Origin: JBBRSD01 sp038245725
Lineage (GTDB): Bacteria > Actinomycetota > Coriobacteriia > Anaerosomatales > JAAXUF01
Length of the DNA: 64,000 bases
Reading direction: 5' to 3'
NCBI GenBank assembly: GCA_038245725.1
Contig: JBBRSD010000003.1
Span: forward strand, 62,001-126,000
In this document: positions 50,874 through 59,923 of the stretch, one piece after another
How the letters are laid out: every line of letters starts with the position of its first letter
Position numbering within the stretch: the first letter of the stretch is position 1
Made by a program: the position numbers and the translations under genes
Notes under the pieces: model-generated
What the model was told of the DNA's origin: nothing
The model's database searches: none
Seen by the model: only the letters and a program-made list of their open reading frames with translations

Positions 50874-52229
50874 CTACTTCAGCGTGACGCTTGCGGCTCG
50901 CGACGTGGAGCCCAGATAGCCAGGGAACCCAGGAACGGCGGTCTTGAACCAGTAGACGCCCCTGCTCATGCTCGGCGTGAAGGTGAACTTGCCGTGCCAT
51001 GCGGCCGCCGTGCCGGATGCGATCACGCGGGCGCTGGAGAGCTGCGTCCAACCCGAGCCGGGCCTCCGCACGTAGGTCAGGCAAGGCTTCCCGAGGGCGC
51101 CGACCGGTGTCACGAGGCCACTCAGGCCGACCGTTGTTCCGCTGTGCGCGGTCGATGTGCTGGTCCTGATGCTCACCGAGACCTGGGGCCGGACCAGCGA
51201 GATGTCGTCGAGCGTGACCGATGTCCCGGTCACGCCGGCGCCGACGGTGCCGGTGGGGGTGGTGCCGCCCGGGAGCCTCACGGTTACGAGGGCCTTGATG
51301 GTGTTGGGCGGGGTCGTGGCCGTCACCGACATCACCTTGAACGACGCGCCGTTGATGCCCCAGCGGCCGGCGGTCGTCGTGGTCTCGGAGAGTGGATTGC
51401 CTGTCGCGTCGAGGCACGTGATGCTGAGCGTGATACTAGCGGGATTCGAAGCGGTCTTCGCCCACGCCGAGAGGCGGTACCTCACACCGGCGGTAACCGA
51501 GGCCGTTTGCGACAGCTCGGTGTAGGTTCCGGGGTCGGAGTTCGGGTTGAGGAGCCGGAGTGAGTTGCGTGCCGAGTGGTAGACGTCCCTGCGGTGGGTC
51601 GCCAGCATCTGCGACGAGGGTCCGTCCACCGTCCACCAGACCGGCTGCCCGTCTCCGCTCCAAGACTGCGCCCATACGTCGAAGGTGCCGTTGCGAAGCA
51701 CGTTGCGCGGCTTCGGGCTGGCGCTGATGTGGTCGTAGCGGGTTGGGATGTAGCCGAACGCCAGGTCATCGGCGGTGGAGTGGATGCGGCAGACGGCGAC
51801 GATGGTGTTCGCCTCGTAGGCGACGTAGCTCGCATGGGTGTCGTCGACCCATCCGTAGAAGAGACGGATGTGGTAGCCCTTCTTGAGCATCGCATCGCCC
51901 GGCTGGAGCTGCGCGACGCTGATGCGGTGCGAGACCTTGTAAAACGACCTCGTGTTCCAAGACGTCTTCGTCGCCCAGCACATCGAGACGTAGCCCGAGC
52001 AGTCAGTGCGGTAGCCGAGGTGGTGCGCCGACTGGCTGTAAGGAACCGGCTTGTCGACCCAGCTTTGGGCGCGCGCGAGCGTCGAGTTGCGGCTGATGGC
52101 CAGCGCGCTCGTCGCTCCGAGCAGCGCGAATACCACCGCGAGCGGCAGCACCAAGGCTCGAATCGCGATCGTCGGATGGCCGGGACCTCTTCGGAACCCG
52201 TTGCTAGTCGTACCTTTGGTGCGGCTCAT
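50874..52229 (-). CDS. Secreted NlpC/P60-like hydrolase with carbohydrate-binding and Ig-like domains
   Basis: A 451-residue exported protein. It has a signal peptide or anchor (about 22-46, LVLPLAVVFALLGATSALA). An NlpC/P60-like domain follows (about 48-170) with Cys in YRTDCSGYVSMCW and His in GYHIRLFYGW. Next comes a jelly-roll CBM-like domain (about 185-345, VLRNGTFDVWAQSW to VTLDDISLVRP) and a final Ig-like domain. A wall or polysaccharide target is likely. The ATG at 52229 lies 8 nt after GGAGGG; the ATG at 52235 is too close and the frame to 52442 is unsupported. A CRP-like site lies about 86 bp upstream. Confidence 0.82.
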   Translation of the reverse strand: MSRTKGTTSNGFRRGPGHPTIAIRALVLPLAVVFALLGATSALAISRNSTLARAQSWVDKPVPYSQSAHHLGYRTDCSGYVSMCWATKTSWNTRSFYKVSHRISVAQLQPGDAMLKKGYHIRLFYGWVDDTHASYVAYEANTIVAVCRIHSTADDLAFGYIPTRYDHISASPKPRNVLRNGTFDVWAQSWSGDGQPVWWTVDGPSSQMLATHRRDVYHSARNSLRLLNPNSDPGTYTELSQTASVTAGVRYRLSAWAKTASNPASITLSITCLDATGNPLSETTTTAGRWGINGASFKVMSVTATTPPNTIKALVTVRLPGGTTPTGTVGAGVTGTSVTLDDISLVRPQVSVSIRTSTSTAHSGTTVGLSGLVTPVGALGKPCLTYVRRPGSGWTQLSSARVIASGTAAAWHGKFTFTPSMSRGVYWFKTAVPGFPGYLGSTSRAASVTLK

Positions 52230-52307
52230 CGGCATGTCCCTCCTTGTGGGGCATCGACAGGGCGCTGCATGACCATGAGCGGGAGCGCTCTCGCGGTACC
52301 GTCCGCT

Positions 52308-52323
52308 GGTGACGCATGTCACA
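52308..52323 (-). promoter_or_regulatory. CRP-like palindrome upstream of the NlpC/P60-like gene
   Basis: GGTGA, six bases, TCACA, centred about 86 bp upstream of the start at 52229. Third member of the set with 15109 and 50162. Confidence 0.55.
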
Positions 52324-52426
52324 TCGGCCCGCCCAACACAGTATCTGACTCTGGGCGCGAAAGCAGGAACCGTATTCGCTGTGGACTCCTGCGTCAGCTG
52401 AGTCAGAGAGATGGGAGACGGCACAG

Positions 52427-53365
52427 GTGCCTGCGTTGCCACCCAACGACATGCGTCGGAACATGGGGTTCATCGACCTGCACCAGGACATGCTGTCGGG
52501 TGTCGCTCGGCTCGCGGGCGATCTTCCCGGTTACGGGTCGAACTACCTGCGCGGTCCGTCGCACGCCGCCGCCGCGGTGTGGTCGTCGCTTTACCCGCAC
52601 CATCCTGAGAGCTCCCTCCTCGGCCAGCTCGAGGCTCACGACGAGCTGCTTCGCTCGCACGAGTCGTTGCTGCGCCTTATAACCACCGTCGGGGATCTGG
52701 ACGCGGATGACGTGCGCACGGGGGTCTTGCCGCATTCCGAGGGCCTGCAACTTCCCTCCACCGGATCCGACACGCTGGACCTGTTGTGGGAGCAGTACTC
52801 TCTGCGCAGCCTGTCGTTGACGTGGAACCACGAGACCGCGTACGGCTATGGCTCCTACGACGATTCCACTGCGCCCCTCAAGCCGGCTGGCCGACAGCTG
52901 CTGGCCGCACTCGAGGGCAGCCCGCTCTTCCTCGACCTGGCGCATCTCAACGATGCCGGGTTCTATGAAGCGCTCGATCTCTACGCGCCCCCAGTTTTGG
53001 TGACACACTCCTTCTGCCGGACGATCGTGAACCACCCCCGAGGCCTGACAGACGGTCAGCTCCGTGCCCTCGGCGCACACGGCGGGCTCATCGGCTTGGC
53101 GTTCCCTCCGGACTTTCTCGGCGAGAGAGGGTCGGTCGACGAGGCCCTGCGCCATATCGATCGGATCGCCTCGCTCGCGGGCGAAGACGCGGTCTCCATC
53201 GGCAGCGACTGGGGCGTCGCCCAGATGGGCGAGCTCGCGGACCCATCATCCCTCGTGGCGCTTCTCGATGCCGTGAGGCACAGCCACGGCTCAGAGCTCG
53301 CCGAGAAGTTCGCGTACGCGAACGCTCACGACTTCCTGCACGACCAGCTGCCCTCCGCAAGGTAG
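52427..53365 (+). CDS. Membrane dipeptidase-like protein, peptidase family M19
   Basis: A 312-residue amidohydrolase-fold peptidase. Metal ligands are visible in DLHQDML (HxD), the bridging Glu region SLTWNHET, DLAHL, VTHSFCR and IGSDWG. Family members cleave dipeptides, often with a D-residue at the C-terminal side. GTG start at 52427 after GGGAGA. The DUF1611 gene downstream suggests joint use in handling D-amino acid or wall-derived peptides. Confidence 0.88.
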   Translation: MPALPPNDMRRNMGFIDLHQDMLSGVARLAGDLPGYGSNYLRGPSHAAAAVWSSLYPHHPESSLLGQLEAHDELLRSHESLLRLITTVGDLDADDVRTGVLPHSEGLQLPSTGSDTLDLLWEQYSLRSLSLTWNHETAYGYGSYDDSTAPLKPAGRQLLAALEGSPLFLDLAHLNDAGFYEALDLYAPPVLVTHSFCRTIVNHPRGLTDGQLRALGAHGGLIGLAFPPDFLGERGSVDEALRHIDRIASLAGEDAVSIGSDWGVAQMGELADPSSLVALLDAVRHSHGSELAEKFAYANAHDFLHDQLPSAR

Positions 53366-53442
53366 CCGAACGCGGCCGGTTGCCGGCGTTTGGGGAGAAT
53401 CATCAGGCATGGTCCACTGGCGATTCTTGTTGAAGGGTGCTC

Positions 53443-54531
53443 ATGTCCCCAGCCCAGCCCTGCCCCACCGCCATCGTTTACTGCGAAGCGAACTTCGGCC
53501 ACATCGACGGTAAGACCGCCAACGGACTCGTCCGCTATTCCGAGACGTACGAGATCCTCTCGGTGATCGACAGCGAGAAGACGGGGCTCGATGCCGGCGA
53601 GGTCCTCGACGGCACGCCGAACGGCATCGCCATCAGAGCTGACCTGGCCGAAGCGGTCGCGATGGCCGGGCGCGTGCCCGACTACTTCATTTTCGGCGTA
53701 GCACCGGCAAGCGGAATGCTCTCGCCCGCGGAGCGTCGCGTGGTGTTTGAGGCCATCGAATGCGGCATGAACATCGTCAACGGCCTCCACGAGTTCTTGA
53801 ACGACGACCCCGAGTTCGCCGCTGCGAAAGCCATTCACGGCGTGACGATCCTCGATGTGAGGCGCCCGCGCGACAAGAAAGACCTCCGCATGTTCACCGG
53901 ACGCATCTCGTCGGTCACCTGCCCGCGCATCGCTGTGCTCGGCACGGACGGCGCAGTGGGCAAGCGCACGACCGCGACGATCCTCACCCGCTCACTCAAC
54001 GAACGCGGCATCAAGGCGGTCCTGATCGGCACTGGTCAGACCAGCCTCATGCAAGGCACTCGGTACGGCCTGGCGCTCGACGCGATCCCCAGCCAGTTCG
54101 CCTCGGGCGAGGTGGAAGCCGTGGTGGTCGAAGCCTTCGAAGCCGAGCACCCGGACGTGATCGTCGTCGAAGGCCAGGGCGCGCTGAGTCATCCCGCGTA
54201 CCTGTCGTCGAGCTTCGTCTTGCGGGGGGCGCAGCCCGATGCTGTCATTCTGCAGCATGCGCCTGGGCGCCACTGCTTGAGCGACTACCCCGACCTGCCC
54301 ATGCCCACTCCCGAGAGCGAGATCAATCTCATCGAGACGTTCGCCGACACGGAGGTCATCGGCCTCACGCTCAACCACGAGAACATGACCGATGCGGAAG
54401 TCACCGCGGCAATCGAGCGGTACGAGGCCGAGCTGGGGATACCCGCCACCGACGCGCTCACAAGGTCGAGCGACCGTCTGGTCGACATCGTGCTACGCGC
54501 GTTTCCCCAGCTCGAACACCGGCTCAGCTGA
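53443..54531 (+). CDS. DUF1611 family protein, copy 1 (DgcN-type D-amino acid N-acyltransferase family)
   Basis: A 362-residue protein. An N-terminal Rossmann-like half (about 1-150) has VYCEANFGHIDGKTANGLVR. A C-terminal P-loop half has GTDGAVGKRTTATIL and VIVVEGQGALSHPAYL. The family includes DgcN, described as a D-glutamate N-acetyltransferase; activity here is not shown. A second copy (minus strand, ending at 58575) shares most of the sequence. The ATG at 53443 follows GAAGGG. Peptidase M19 is directly upstream, so peptide-derived D-amino acids are a reasonable substrate guess. Confidence 0.88.
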   Translation: MSPAQPCPTAIVYCEANFGHIDGKTANGLVRYSETYEILSVIDSEKTGLDAGEVLDGTPNGIAIRADLAEAVAMAGRVPDYFIFGVAPASGMLSPAERRVVFEAIECGMNIVNGLHEFLNDDPEFAAAKAIHGVTILDVRRPRDKKDLRMFTGRISSVTCPRIAVLGTDGAVGKRTTATILTRSLNERGIKAVLIGTGQTSLMQGTRYGLALDAIPSQFASGEVEAVVVEAFEAEHPDVIVVEGQGALSHPAYLSSSFVLRGAQPDAVILQHAPGRHCLSDYPDLPMPTPESEINLIETFADTEVIGLTLNHENMTDAEVTAAIERYEAELGIPATDALTRSSDRLVDIVLRAFPQLEHRLS

Positions 54532-55026
54532 TTAGTTGATCTTGCGCAGAGTGACTTCGAAGACGAGCGTCGCGTTCGGCGGAATAGGTCCCTGGCCGGT
54601 CGGGCCGTAGCCAAGCGCAGGCGGGATCGTCAGCATGCGTACGCCGCCGACCTTCATGCCGGCCACGCCTTTGTCCCATCCGGCGATGACTTCTCCGTTG
54701 CCAATCGTGAACGGGAAGGGCTGGCCGGAGTTAGCCGATGAGTCGAACTGCTTGCCGTCGGTCAGCCAGCCGGTGTAGTCAACGGTCACGAGGTCGCCTG
54801 ATTTCGCCTCGGGACCCGAGCCTACCTTCGTGTCCTTGATCTTGAGCGCCGTGACATCAGCGGTCTTGCCCGGCGACGGGGGCGCGGTGTAGGCAGGCGC
54901 CGTCGCCGGAGCGTCTGTGGACTGACCGGTGTTGACGGGTGTGGGCGCGGAAGAACAACCCGCGACGCCGATTGCGGCGACTGCGAGCGCCGCAATCAGA
55001 CAGAGGAACTTCATTCGCTTGCGCAT
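54532..55026 (-). CDS. FKBP-type peptidyl-prolyl isomerase lipoprotein
   Basis: A 164-residue lipoprotein: signal with lipobox VAGCSS (Cys 24), a Pro/Thr/Ala linker, and an FKBP domain (about 62-164). The domain has DLVTVDYTGWLTDGKQFDSS, VIAGWDKGVAGMKVGG and PALGYG. It assists folding of exported proteins at Pro bonds outside the membrane. Start ATG at 55026 after GGAGG. Its stop touches the end of the convergent DUF1611 gene. Confidence 0.95.
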   Translation of the reverse strand: MRKRMKFLCLIAALAVAAIGVAGCSSAPTPVNTGQSTDAPATAPAYTAPPSPGKTADVTALKIKDTKVGSGPEAKSGDLVTVDYTGWLTDGKQFDSSANSGQPFPFTIGNGEVIAGWDKGVAGMKVGGVRMLTIPPALGYGPTGQGPIPPNATLVFEVTLRKIN

Positions 55027-55105
55027 TTCGGCCTCCTGGAGGGTTCTCTCGGGGTGTGACGCCCTCTTCAGTCGGCGCCACCCGCAAGGGTATCAGACGT
55101 CGCGC

Positions 55106-56050
55106 CTAGTTCGCCTTGCCGCTCCACCCCGCTGAGAGCTGCCGCCACTGCGCCGCTCCTGTCCCCACCCAGTCGTAGAGGCTTGCTCCGATGCAGCCGG
55201 TCTCGCGAGCTCCACGCGCGAACTGCCGAACCTCAGCCGCTGACGAGCCGCCCGATAGCCCGCCGATGAGGTGGACCGGGATCGTCTTGCACCCACGCTG
55301 GGCGCGCAGGATGCGCATGTTGGCGATCGTATCGGCGTAAGCTCCCGCTGCACTGTGGACGTGGTAGGTGTAATAGCCCATCGGCAAGTAGACGTCGTAG
55401 GAGGTCGCGAGGGCGGTGTATGGAAACACGTTCCAGAAGCCGGTCTGCTTTCGCAGCCCGACCGGCGACGGGATGATCGCGCCGAGAGGGTAGGCGGACC
55501 CCACCCGGCTGCGGATCTTCTTCGACAGCGCGACGATGTTGCGGTTGCGTACGCTGACACGTTTGACGGCAGTGGACTCGATATCGAGCGCGACCGAGTC
55601 GAACTTCTGGCCGTCGGCGGTGACGAACTCAACGGCTTGGACGATGCGATCGTAATCGGCCGAGCCGGCCCGCATGTTGGGTGGGTACCACGCGACCACG
55701 TACATCTGCCGCGCGTGTGCCTCGGTGACGAACGCCCCCAATGCCGAGCGGTTGGCGATCCCGCTACTCGAGCGCGTGCTGGCGGTCTCGATGAAGATCG
55801 TGCGAACGCCGTGGCCCGCCATATCGCGCACGGCGGCCGCGGGGTCGCGCCAGGCCCGGGTGTCGTAGAGGTCCACCCAGCTTGCGAGACCCCGGTAGGC
55901 GTCGAGGTGCGAGGTTGGAGTGGGCGCGGGCGGCCAAGAAGCGCGCGTGGGCCGTATCCGGCTCACGCCGATGGAGATCGCGGCGGCAGCCAGCCCGAGC
56001 ACGATGACAGCCACAATCGGCCAGCGGAACCGTTTCAGGAACGAACGCAT
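55106..56050 (-). CDS. Exported TIM-barrel-like protein, putative glycoside hydrolase
   Basis: A 314-residue protein with an N-terminal membrane anchor (about 10-29, WPIVAVIVLGLAAAAISIGV) and a single barrel-like domain: GLASWVDLYDTRAWRD, VRTIFIETAST, YVVAWYPPN, SVALDIES, VYLPMGYYTY, VHLIGGLSGG. The acidic residues in IETAS and LDIES could be catalytic, as in DUF4015-like glycosidases. No firm family. ATG at 56050 after GGAGG. Confidence 0.7.
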   Translation of the reverse strand: MRSFLKRFRWPIVAVIVLGLAAAAISIGVSRIRPTRASWPPAPTPTSHLDAYRGLASWVDLYDTRAWRDPAAAVRDMAGHGVRTIFIETASTRSSSGIANRSALGAFVTEAHARQMYVVAWYPPNMRAGSADYDRIVQAVEFVTADGQKFDSVALDIESTAVKRVSVRNRNIVALSKKIRSRVGSAYPLGAIIPSPVGLRKQTGFWNVFPYTALATSYDVYLPMGYYTYHVHSAAGAYADTIANMRILRAQRGCKTIPVHLIGGLSGGSSAAEVRQFARGARETGCIGASLYDWVGTGAAQWRQLSAGWSGKAN

Positions 56051-56129
56051 CAAGCCTCCAGTCGCGTCCGGCCATTGTACGACGCGCCGAGAGGCGAAAC
56101 GGCTTGCGGGCGTGTCGGTTCGGTGACGT

Positions 56130-56582
56130 TCAGCCCGTCTGGCGATGGGCCAGCCAGTCGGCGAACGCGCGGTCGTGAACCATGATGTGCGAGGTCAGCC
56201 ACTCGTTGAAGAATCCGACGAGCTCTTGAGCTGCCAATCGATTGCCATTCATGTAGCGCACCGTGAAGCCACCGACACGGCTGGACAGGTCATCGTGGAG
56301 AAGCTTGTGGTCGCTCGCCCCTGGATATCCAGCCGCCGTCATCAGGTCCTCCTCGTCGGAAAAGTGCTCGGTGATGTAGTCGATCAGCCCGTAGATCGCT
56401 TCGGCGATGGAGTCCTGCTCCTGGGAGGCGCGTACGACGCCCGCCGCGAGGCCTTCGGGAACGTCAGCCGAGATCGCGACCTGATGTGCGATCCGGGCCG
56501 AGAGCGAAAACAGCCACTGGTGTTGGCTGTCGATGCTCTCGTTGCCTGTTCTCAGAGAGTCATCGAAGACGGGGACAGTCAC
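56130..56582 (-). CDS. Bacteriohemerythrin
   Basis: A 150-residue oxygen-binding diiron protein. The ligand motifs are visible in order: SIDSQHQWLF, YITEHFSDEE, ASDHKLLHDD and HIMVHDRAFADWL. It carries or senses O2, fitting an anaerobe or microaerophile. GTG start at 56582 after GGAGG. Monocistronic by context. Confidence 0.93.
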   Translation of the reverse strand: MTVPVFDDSLRTGNESIDSQHQWLFSLSARIAHQVAISADVPEGLAAGVVRASQEQDSIAEAIYGLIDYITEHFSDEEDLMTAAGYPGASDHKLLHDDLSSRVGGFTVRYMNGNRLAAQELVGFFNEWLTSHIMVHDRAFADWLAHRQTG

Positions 56583-56715
56583 GGTTTGTGCCTCCTGGGA
56601 CGCGAGCGGTTGACGGTGCCTCTAAGGGGTATCTATTGCCCGCTTGACCGCGCGTTGAGACGGTACGCAGGCTGGGCGGCCGCGGGCGCCCAGCCTGAAA
56701 GGGTAAGCACAACGC

Positions 56716-57231
56716 ATGGACGCATCAACCACACAGCGCGCCGATCCGGCCCTTTGCGACTTCTCGGCGATCACAGACCAGATCTATCTCGCTGCCCGTC
56801 CTCGGGCCCGGCACGTCGAGAGTCTGCGGGGTCTAGGCATCGGCCTTGTGCTGAGCACACTGTGGTTCGCTCCGACCCCCGAACTCAGACGACCGCCTTT
56901 CAAAGCCCTGCGGCTACCGATGATCGACTTCCCCCTTTTCCCACTGCCGCTGTGGATGCTTCGGCGTGGAGTCAGCGCGGCCTTGCCGGTGCTTGAGGCC
57001 GGAGGGAGTGTCCTCGTCTACTGCCGAGCAGGGCGCCATCGCAGTGTGGCGATGGTGTGCTGCATCCTCATCGCTCAGGGCATGACCGCCGATGAGGCGA
57101 TGGATCTTGTGACTTCCCGGCGCGCCATCGCCGACCCACACATCTGGTATATCGAAGCGCGCATCCGCGCGTTCGAACGGGACTGGTCAAAGCGGCTCGC
57201 AGAGCGTCAGAGCACGTCGCCTCAGCAGTGA
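56716..57231 (+). CDS. Dual-specificity protein phosphatase-like protein
   Basis: A 171-residue cysteine phosphatase with the signature VYCRAGRHRS (C-x5-R) near residue 102 and an upstream loop FPLFPLP in place of the general-acid loop. The N-terminal ITDQIYLAARPRARHVESLRGLGIGLVLS fits the DSP fold. Substrate unknown. It precedes the DagK-like gene by 16 bp, so a lipid phosphate link is possible. Confidence 0.85.
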   Translation: MDASTTQRADPALCDFSAITDQIYLAARPRARHVESLRGLGIGLVLSTLWFAPTPELRRPPFKALRLPMIDFPLFPLPLWMLRRGVSAALPVLEAGGSVLVYCRAGRHRSVAMVCCILIAQGMTADEAMDLVTSRRAIADPHIWYIEARIRAFERDWSKRLAERQSTSPQQ

Positions 57232-57247
57232 AGAAGGTGCAGGCCCG

Positions 57248-58144
57248 ATGCGCATCAAGGTGATTGCGAACCCCGGAGCAGGCCAGCCGGAGCCCGTCTT
57301 GAGCATCCTCAACGACACGCTCGGCATCGCCGGAATCGAGTGGGACGTCGCGGTAACGCACGGACCGGGCGACGCCTACGACGCTGCCCGCAAAGCAGCC
57401 AAGGAGCACTACGACCTGATCGGCGCGTACGGGGGCGACGGAACCGTCTCGGAAGTGGCGTCCGCTCTGGCTCACGGTGGGCCGCCGATGGCGGTGTTGC
57501 CTGGCGGGACCGGCAACGCCTTGGCCGAGGATCTCGGCATCCCGGTGACCCTAGGCGAAGCGGCCGCGCTTCTCGCCGGCGGCGAGTACGACGTGCGTCC
57601 GGTCGACATGGGCAGGGTGGGGAAGCGCTCCTTCATCCTGCGGCTGACGATGGGGTTCGAAGCCACCATTGTCGAGGCGGCCTCGCGCGAGCTGAAGGAC
57701 CGTTTCGGGTGGCTCGCCTACGCGTTCACGAGCATGCAGGCGATGACGAGCCCGCCGGTCGCCACCTACACGATCGTCGTCGATGGAGAGACCATCAAGG
57801 CCGAGGGCGTCGCGTGCATCGTCGCGAATTCGGCCAGCACCGGCGTCATGGGTCTCAGGATCGCCGAGGGTATCGACGTCTCCGACGGACTGCTCGATGT
57901 CGTCGTGGCGGAGCGTGCCGACTTCCTGTCCTTGGCGGGGAGCGCGGCCAACGCGGCTCGGGGCCTGGAGTCGCTCAACCTGAGCAGGTGGCGCGGGAAG
58001 CGGATCCGCATCGAGGCGCGGCCGGAGCGGTCGGTTCTTGCCGACGGCGAAGATGCGGGAACGACCCCTGTCAAAGTCGACGTCCATGAGGGCGCGATCG
58101 GCGTCGTCGTGCCCAGAGCGACCGTTGGCGGGACCACCATCTGA
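57248..58144 (+). CDS. Diacylglycerol/lipid kinase family protein (DagK/YegS-like)
   Basis: A 298-residue lipid kinase. It has the ATP-binding GAYGGDGTVSEVASAL and LPGGTGNALAEDLGI, and an early VIANPGAG. The beta-sandwich C-terminal half ends near DAGTTPVKVDVHEGAIGVVVP. The family phosphorylates diacylglycerol or related lipids. ATG at 57248 after GAAGGTG. Confidence 0.93.
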   Translation: MRIKVIANPGAGQPEPVLSILNDTLGIAGIEWDVAVTHGPGDAYDAARKAAKEHYDLIGAYGGDGTVSEVASALAHGGPPMAVLPGGTGNALAEDLGIPVTLGEAAALLAGGEYDVRPVDMGRVGKRSFILRLTMGFEATIVEAASRELKDRFGWLAYAFTSMQAMTSPPVATYTIVVDGETIKAEGVACIVANSASTGVMGLRIAEGIDVSDGLLDVVVAERADFLSLAGSAANAARGLESLNLSRWRGKRIRIEARPERSVLADGEDAGTTPVKVDVHEGAIGVVVPRATVGGTTI

Positions 58145-58275
58145 CGCTGGAGATCCTCTCGCCAGCATCGGAGATCGACGCTCATCTACGCCTCAAGGTG
58201 ATAAGAAAGTGCAATTGAGGGTATAAGAAGCACGTATGTGGAGAACAACATGTCGCATGATTGAAGGTGGCCACC

Positions 58276-58422
58276 ATGTTGTACACGATTATCGGGATTC
58301 TCGTGATTCTGTGGCTCGTCGGCCTGATCGGTGGCGTCGGCGGAGGTCTCATCAACGTACTGCTTGTGATCGCACTTGCGGTCTTTATCTTCGATATGAT
58401 CAATCGTCGTCACGCCGTTTAA
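58276..58422 (+). CDS. lmo0937 family small membrane protein
   Basis: A 48-residue protein: MLYTIIGILVILWLVGLIGG, then VGGGLINVLLVIALAVFIFD and a basic end NRRHAV. Two hydrophobic segments around a Gly-rich turn fit the lmo0937 family of short membrane proteins, function unknown. ATG at 58276 follows AAGGTGG; a terminator lies 22 bp after the stop. Too short for the usual ORF length cutoff. Confidence 0.82.
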   Translation: MLYTIIGILVILWLVGLIGGVGGGLINVLLVIALAVFIFDMINRRHAV

Positions 58423-58443
58423 GCAGGAGCGACGCATAATTCA

Positions 58444-58484
58444 GCCCCGGTCGCCGAGAAGGCGGCCGGGGCTGTTCTTCTTTG
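58444..58484 (+). terminator. Rho-independent terminator of the lmo0937-type gene
   Basis: AGCCCCGGTCGCC pairs with GGCGGCCGGGGCT (one G.U) around GAGAA, followed by GTTCTTCTTT. It also includes one GCCGAGAA word at 58454. Confidence 0.85.
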
Positions 58485-58574
58485 TACGCTTGACCCTGTT
58501 GGATTTGAGCCGGTCAAGATTTCCGTTCGCACGAGCACTCAAATGGCTGCGCCGCGGCTGGGCACCGGGCGGCG

Positions 58575-59795
58575 CTAAGCGCTCAGGACTGCGGCGTTCG
58601 CGTGCGGGCCGAACTTCGGCGCGAGCTCAGGGAACGCGCGGAGCACCATCTCGACCAATCGGTCTGCCGACCGCGCAAGCGCGTCGGTGGCGGGAATGCC
58701 GAGCTCGAATTCGTAGAGCGTGATCGCCGCGCTGATCTCGGCGTCGGTCATGTCCTGATGGTTGATGGTAAGACCGATGACCTTCGCGTCCGAGAAGGTC
58801 TCAATCAAGTTGATCTCGGTCACCGGCAACGGCATGGGCATGTCCGGGAAATCGACACGCGATCGACGCGCCGGCGCATGCTGCAAGATGACGCCATGGG
58901 GCTGGCTCCCTCGCAAGATGAAGCCCGATGTCAGGTAGGCCGGGTGGCTGAGTGCGCCCTGCCCTTCGACGATGATCACGTCCGGATACTCGCCTTCGAA
59001 CGCCGCGACCACCGTGGCTTCCATTTCGCCTGCGCAGAACTGAGACGGGGTGGCATCGAGCGCCACGCCATAGCGGGCGCCTTGGATCAGGCTCGTCTGC
59101 CCGGTGCCGACGAGCACGGCCTTGATCCCAAACGCGTTCAGCGCTCGGGTGAGGATGGTTGCAGTGGTGCGCTTGCCGATCGCACAGTCAGTGCCGAGCA
59201 CGGCGATGCGTGGGCACGTGACCGTCGAGATGCGGCCGGAAAACGTCTGGAGGTCCCTCTTGTGCCGCGGTCGCCGCACGTCGAAGATCGTGACATTGTG
59301 CCTGGCCTTGGCCGACGCGAACTCGGGATCGTCGTTCAGGAACTCGTGAAGGCCACTGACGATGTGCATACCGCGCTCCATCGCTCCGAGAATCGCGCGC
59401 CGTTCAACGGCCGAGAGCATTCCGCTCGCAGGCGCGATACCGAAGATGAAGAAGTCGGGAACGTGTCCCGCCACGGCGATCGCGCCTGTCAGGTCGGCGC
59501 AGATGGGCACGCCGTTCTCGCGGCCGTCGAGCACGGCGCCGGCATCGAGTCCCGACTGCCTCGAGTCGATCACCGAGACGATCTCGTACTTCTCGGAGTG
59601 TCGGATCAGGCCGTTGGCGGTCTTGCCGTCGACGGCGCCGAAGTTCGCTTCGCAGTAGATAACGGCTGTGCTCCGCGTCCGAGACGGGTGGGGGAGCCGG
59701 GGGCTGCGGTGCGACAGGGGCGCGCCCCAGGCGGGAGCTCGGTCCGCCTGCGAACTGCGGATACTCAAACGTTCGGAAGACTGGGCTATGGACAT
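58575..59795 (-). CDS. DUF1611 family protein, copy 2, with N-terminal extension
   Basis: A 406-residue paralogue of the protein at 53443. It has the same VIYCEANFGAVDGKTANGLIR, P-loop GTDCAIGKRTTATILTR and VIIVEGQGALSHPAYL. It carries about 40 extra residues at the start (MSIAQSSERLSIRSSQADR) that look unstructured. The P-loop reads TDCAIG here versus TDGAVG in copy 1. The ATG at 59795 follows GAGGAG; the frame to 59906 was rejected. No peptidase or epimerase gene is adjacent to this copy. Confidence 0.85.
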   Translation of the reverse strand: MSIAQSSERLSIRSSQADRAPAWGAPLSHRSPRLPHPSRTRSTAVIYCEANFGAVDGKTANGLIRHSEKYEIVSVIDSRQSGLDAGAVLDGRENGVPICADLTGAIAVAGHVPDFFIFGIAPASGMLSAVERRAILGAMERGMHIVSGLHEFLNDDPEFASAKARHNVTIFDVRRPRHKRDLQTFSGRISTVTCPRIAVLGTDCAIGKRTTATILTRALNAFGIKAVLVGTGQTSLIQGARYGVALDATPSQFCAGEMEATVVAAFEGEYPDVIIVEGQGALSHPAYLTSGFILRGSQPHGVILQHAPARRSRVDFPDMPMPLPVTEINLIETFSDAKVIGLTINHQDMTDAEISAAITLYEFELGIPATDALARSADRLVEMVLRAFPELAPKFGPHANAAVLSA

Positions 59796-59923
59796 GTCAC
59801 TCCTCGAGACAGGCTCAGAGGAGGCGACCGGGTAGGTCCGGTCAAGTCCGTGAGACGGCGGGGTAAAGCCATGTGCCGGAACCGGCAGCGGGCGCCATCT
59901 TACCATGCGAGGGCAGTTTCCCC

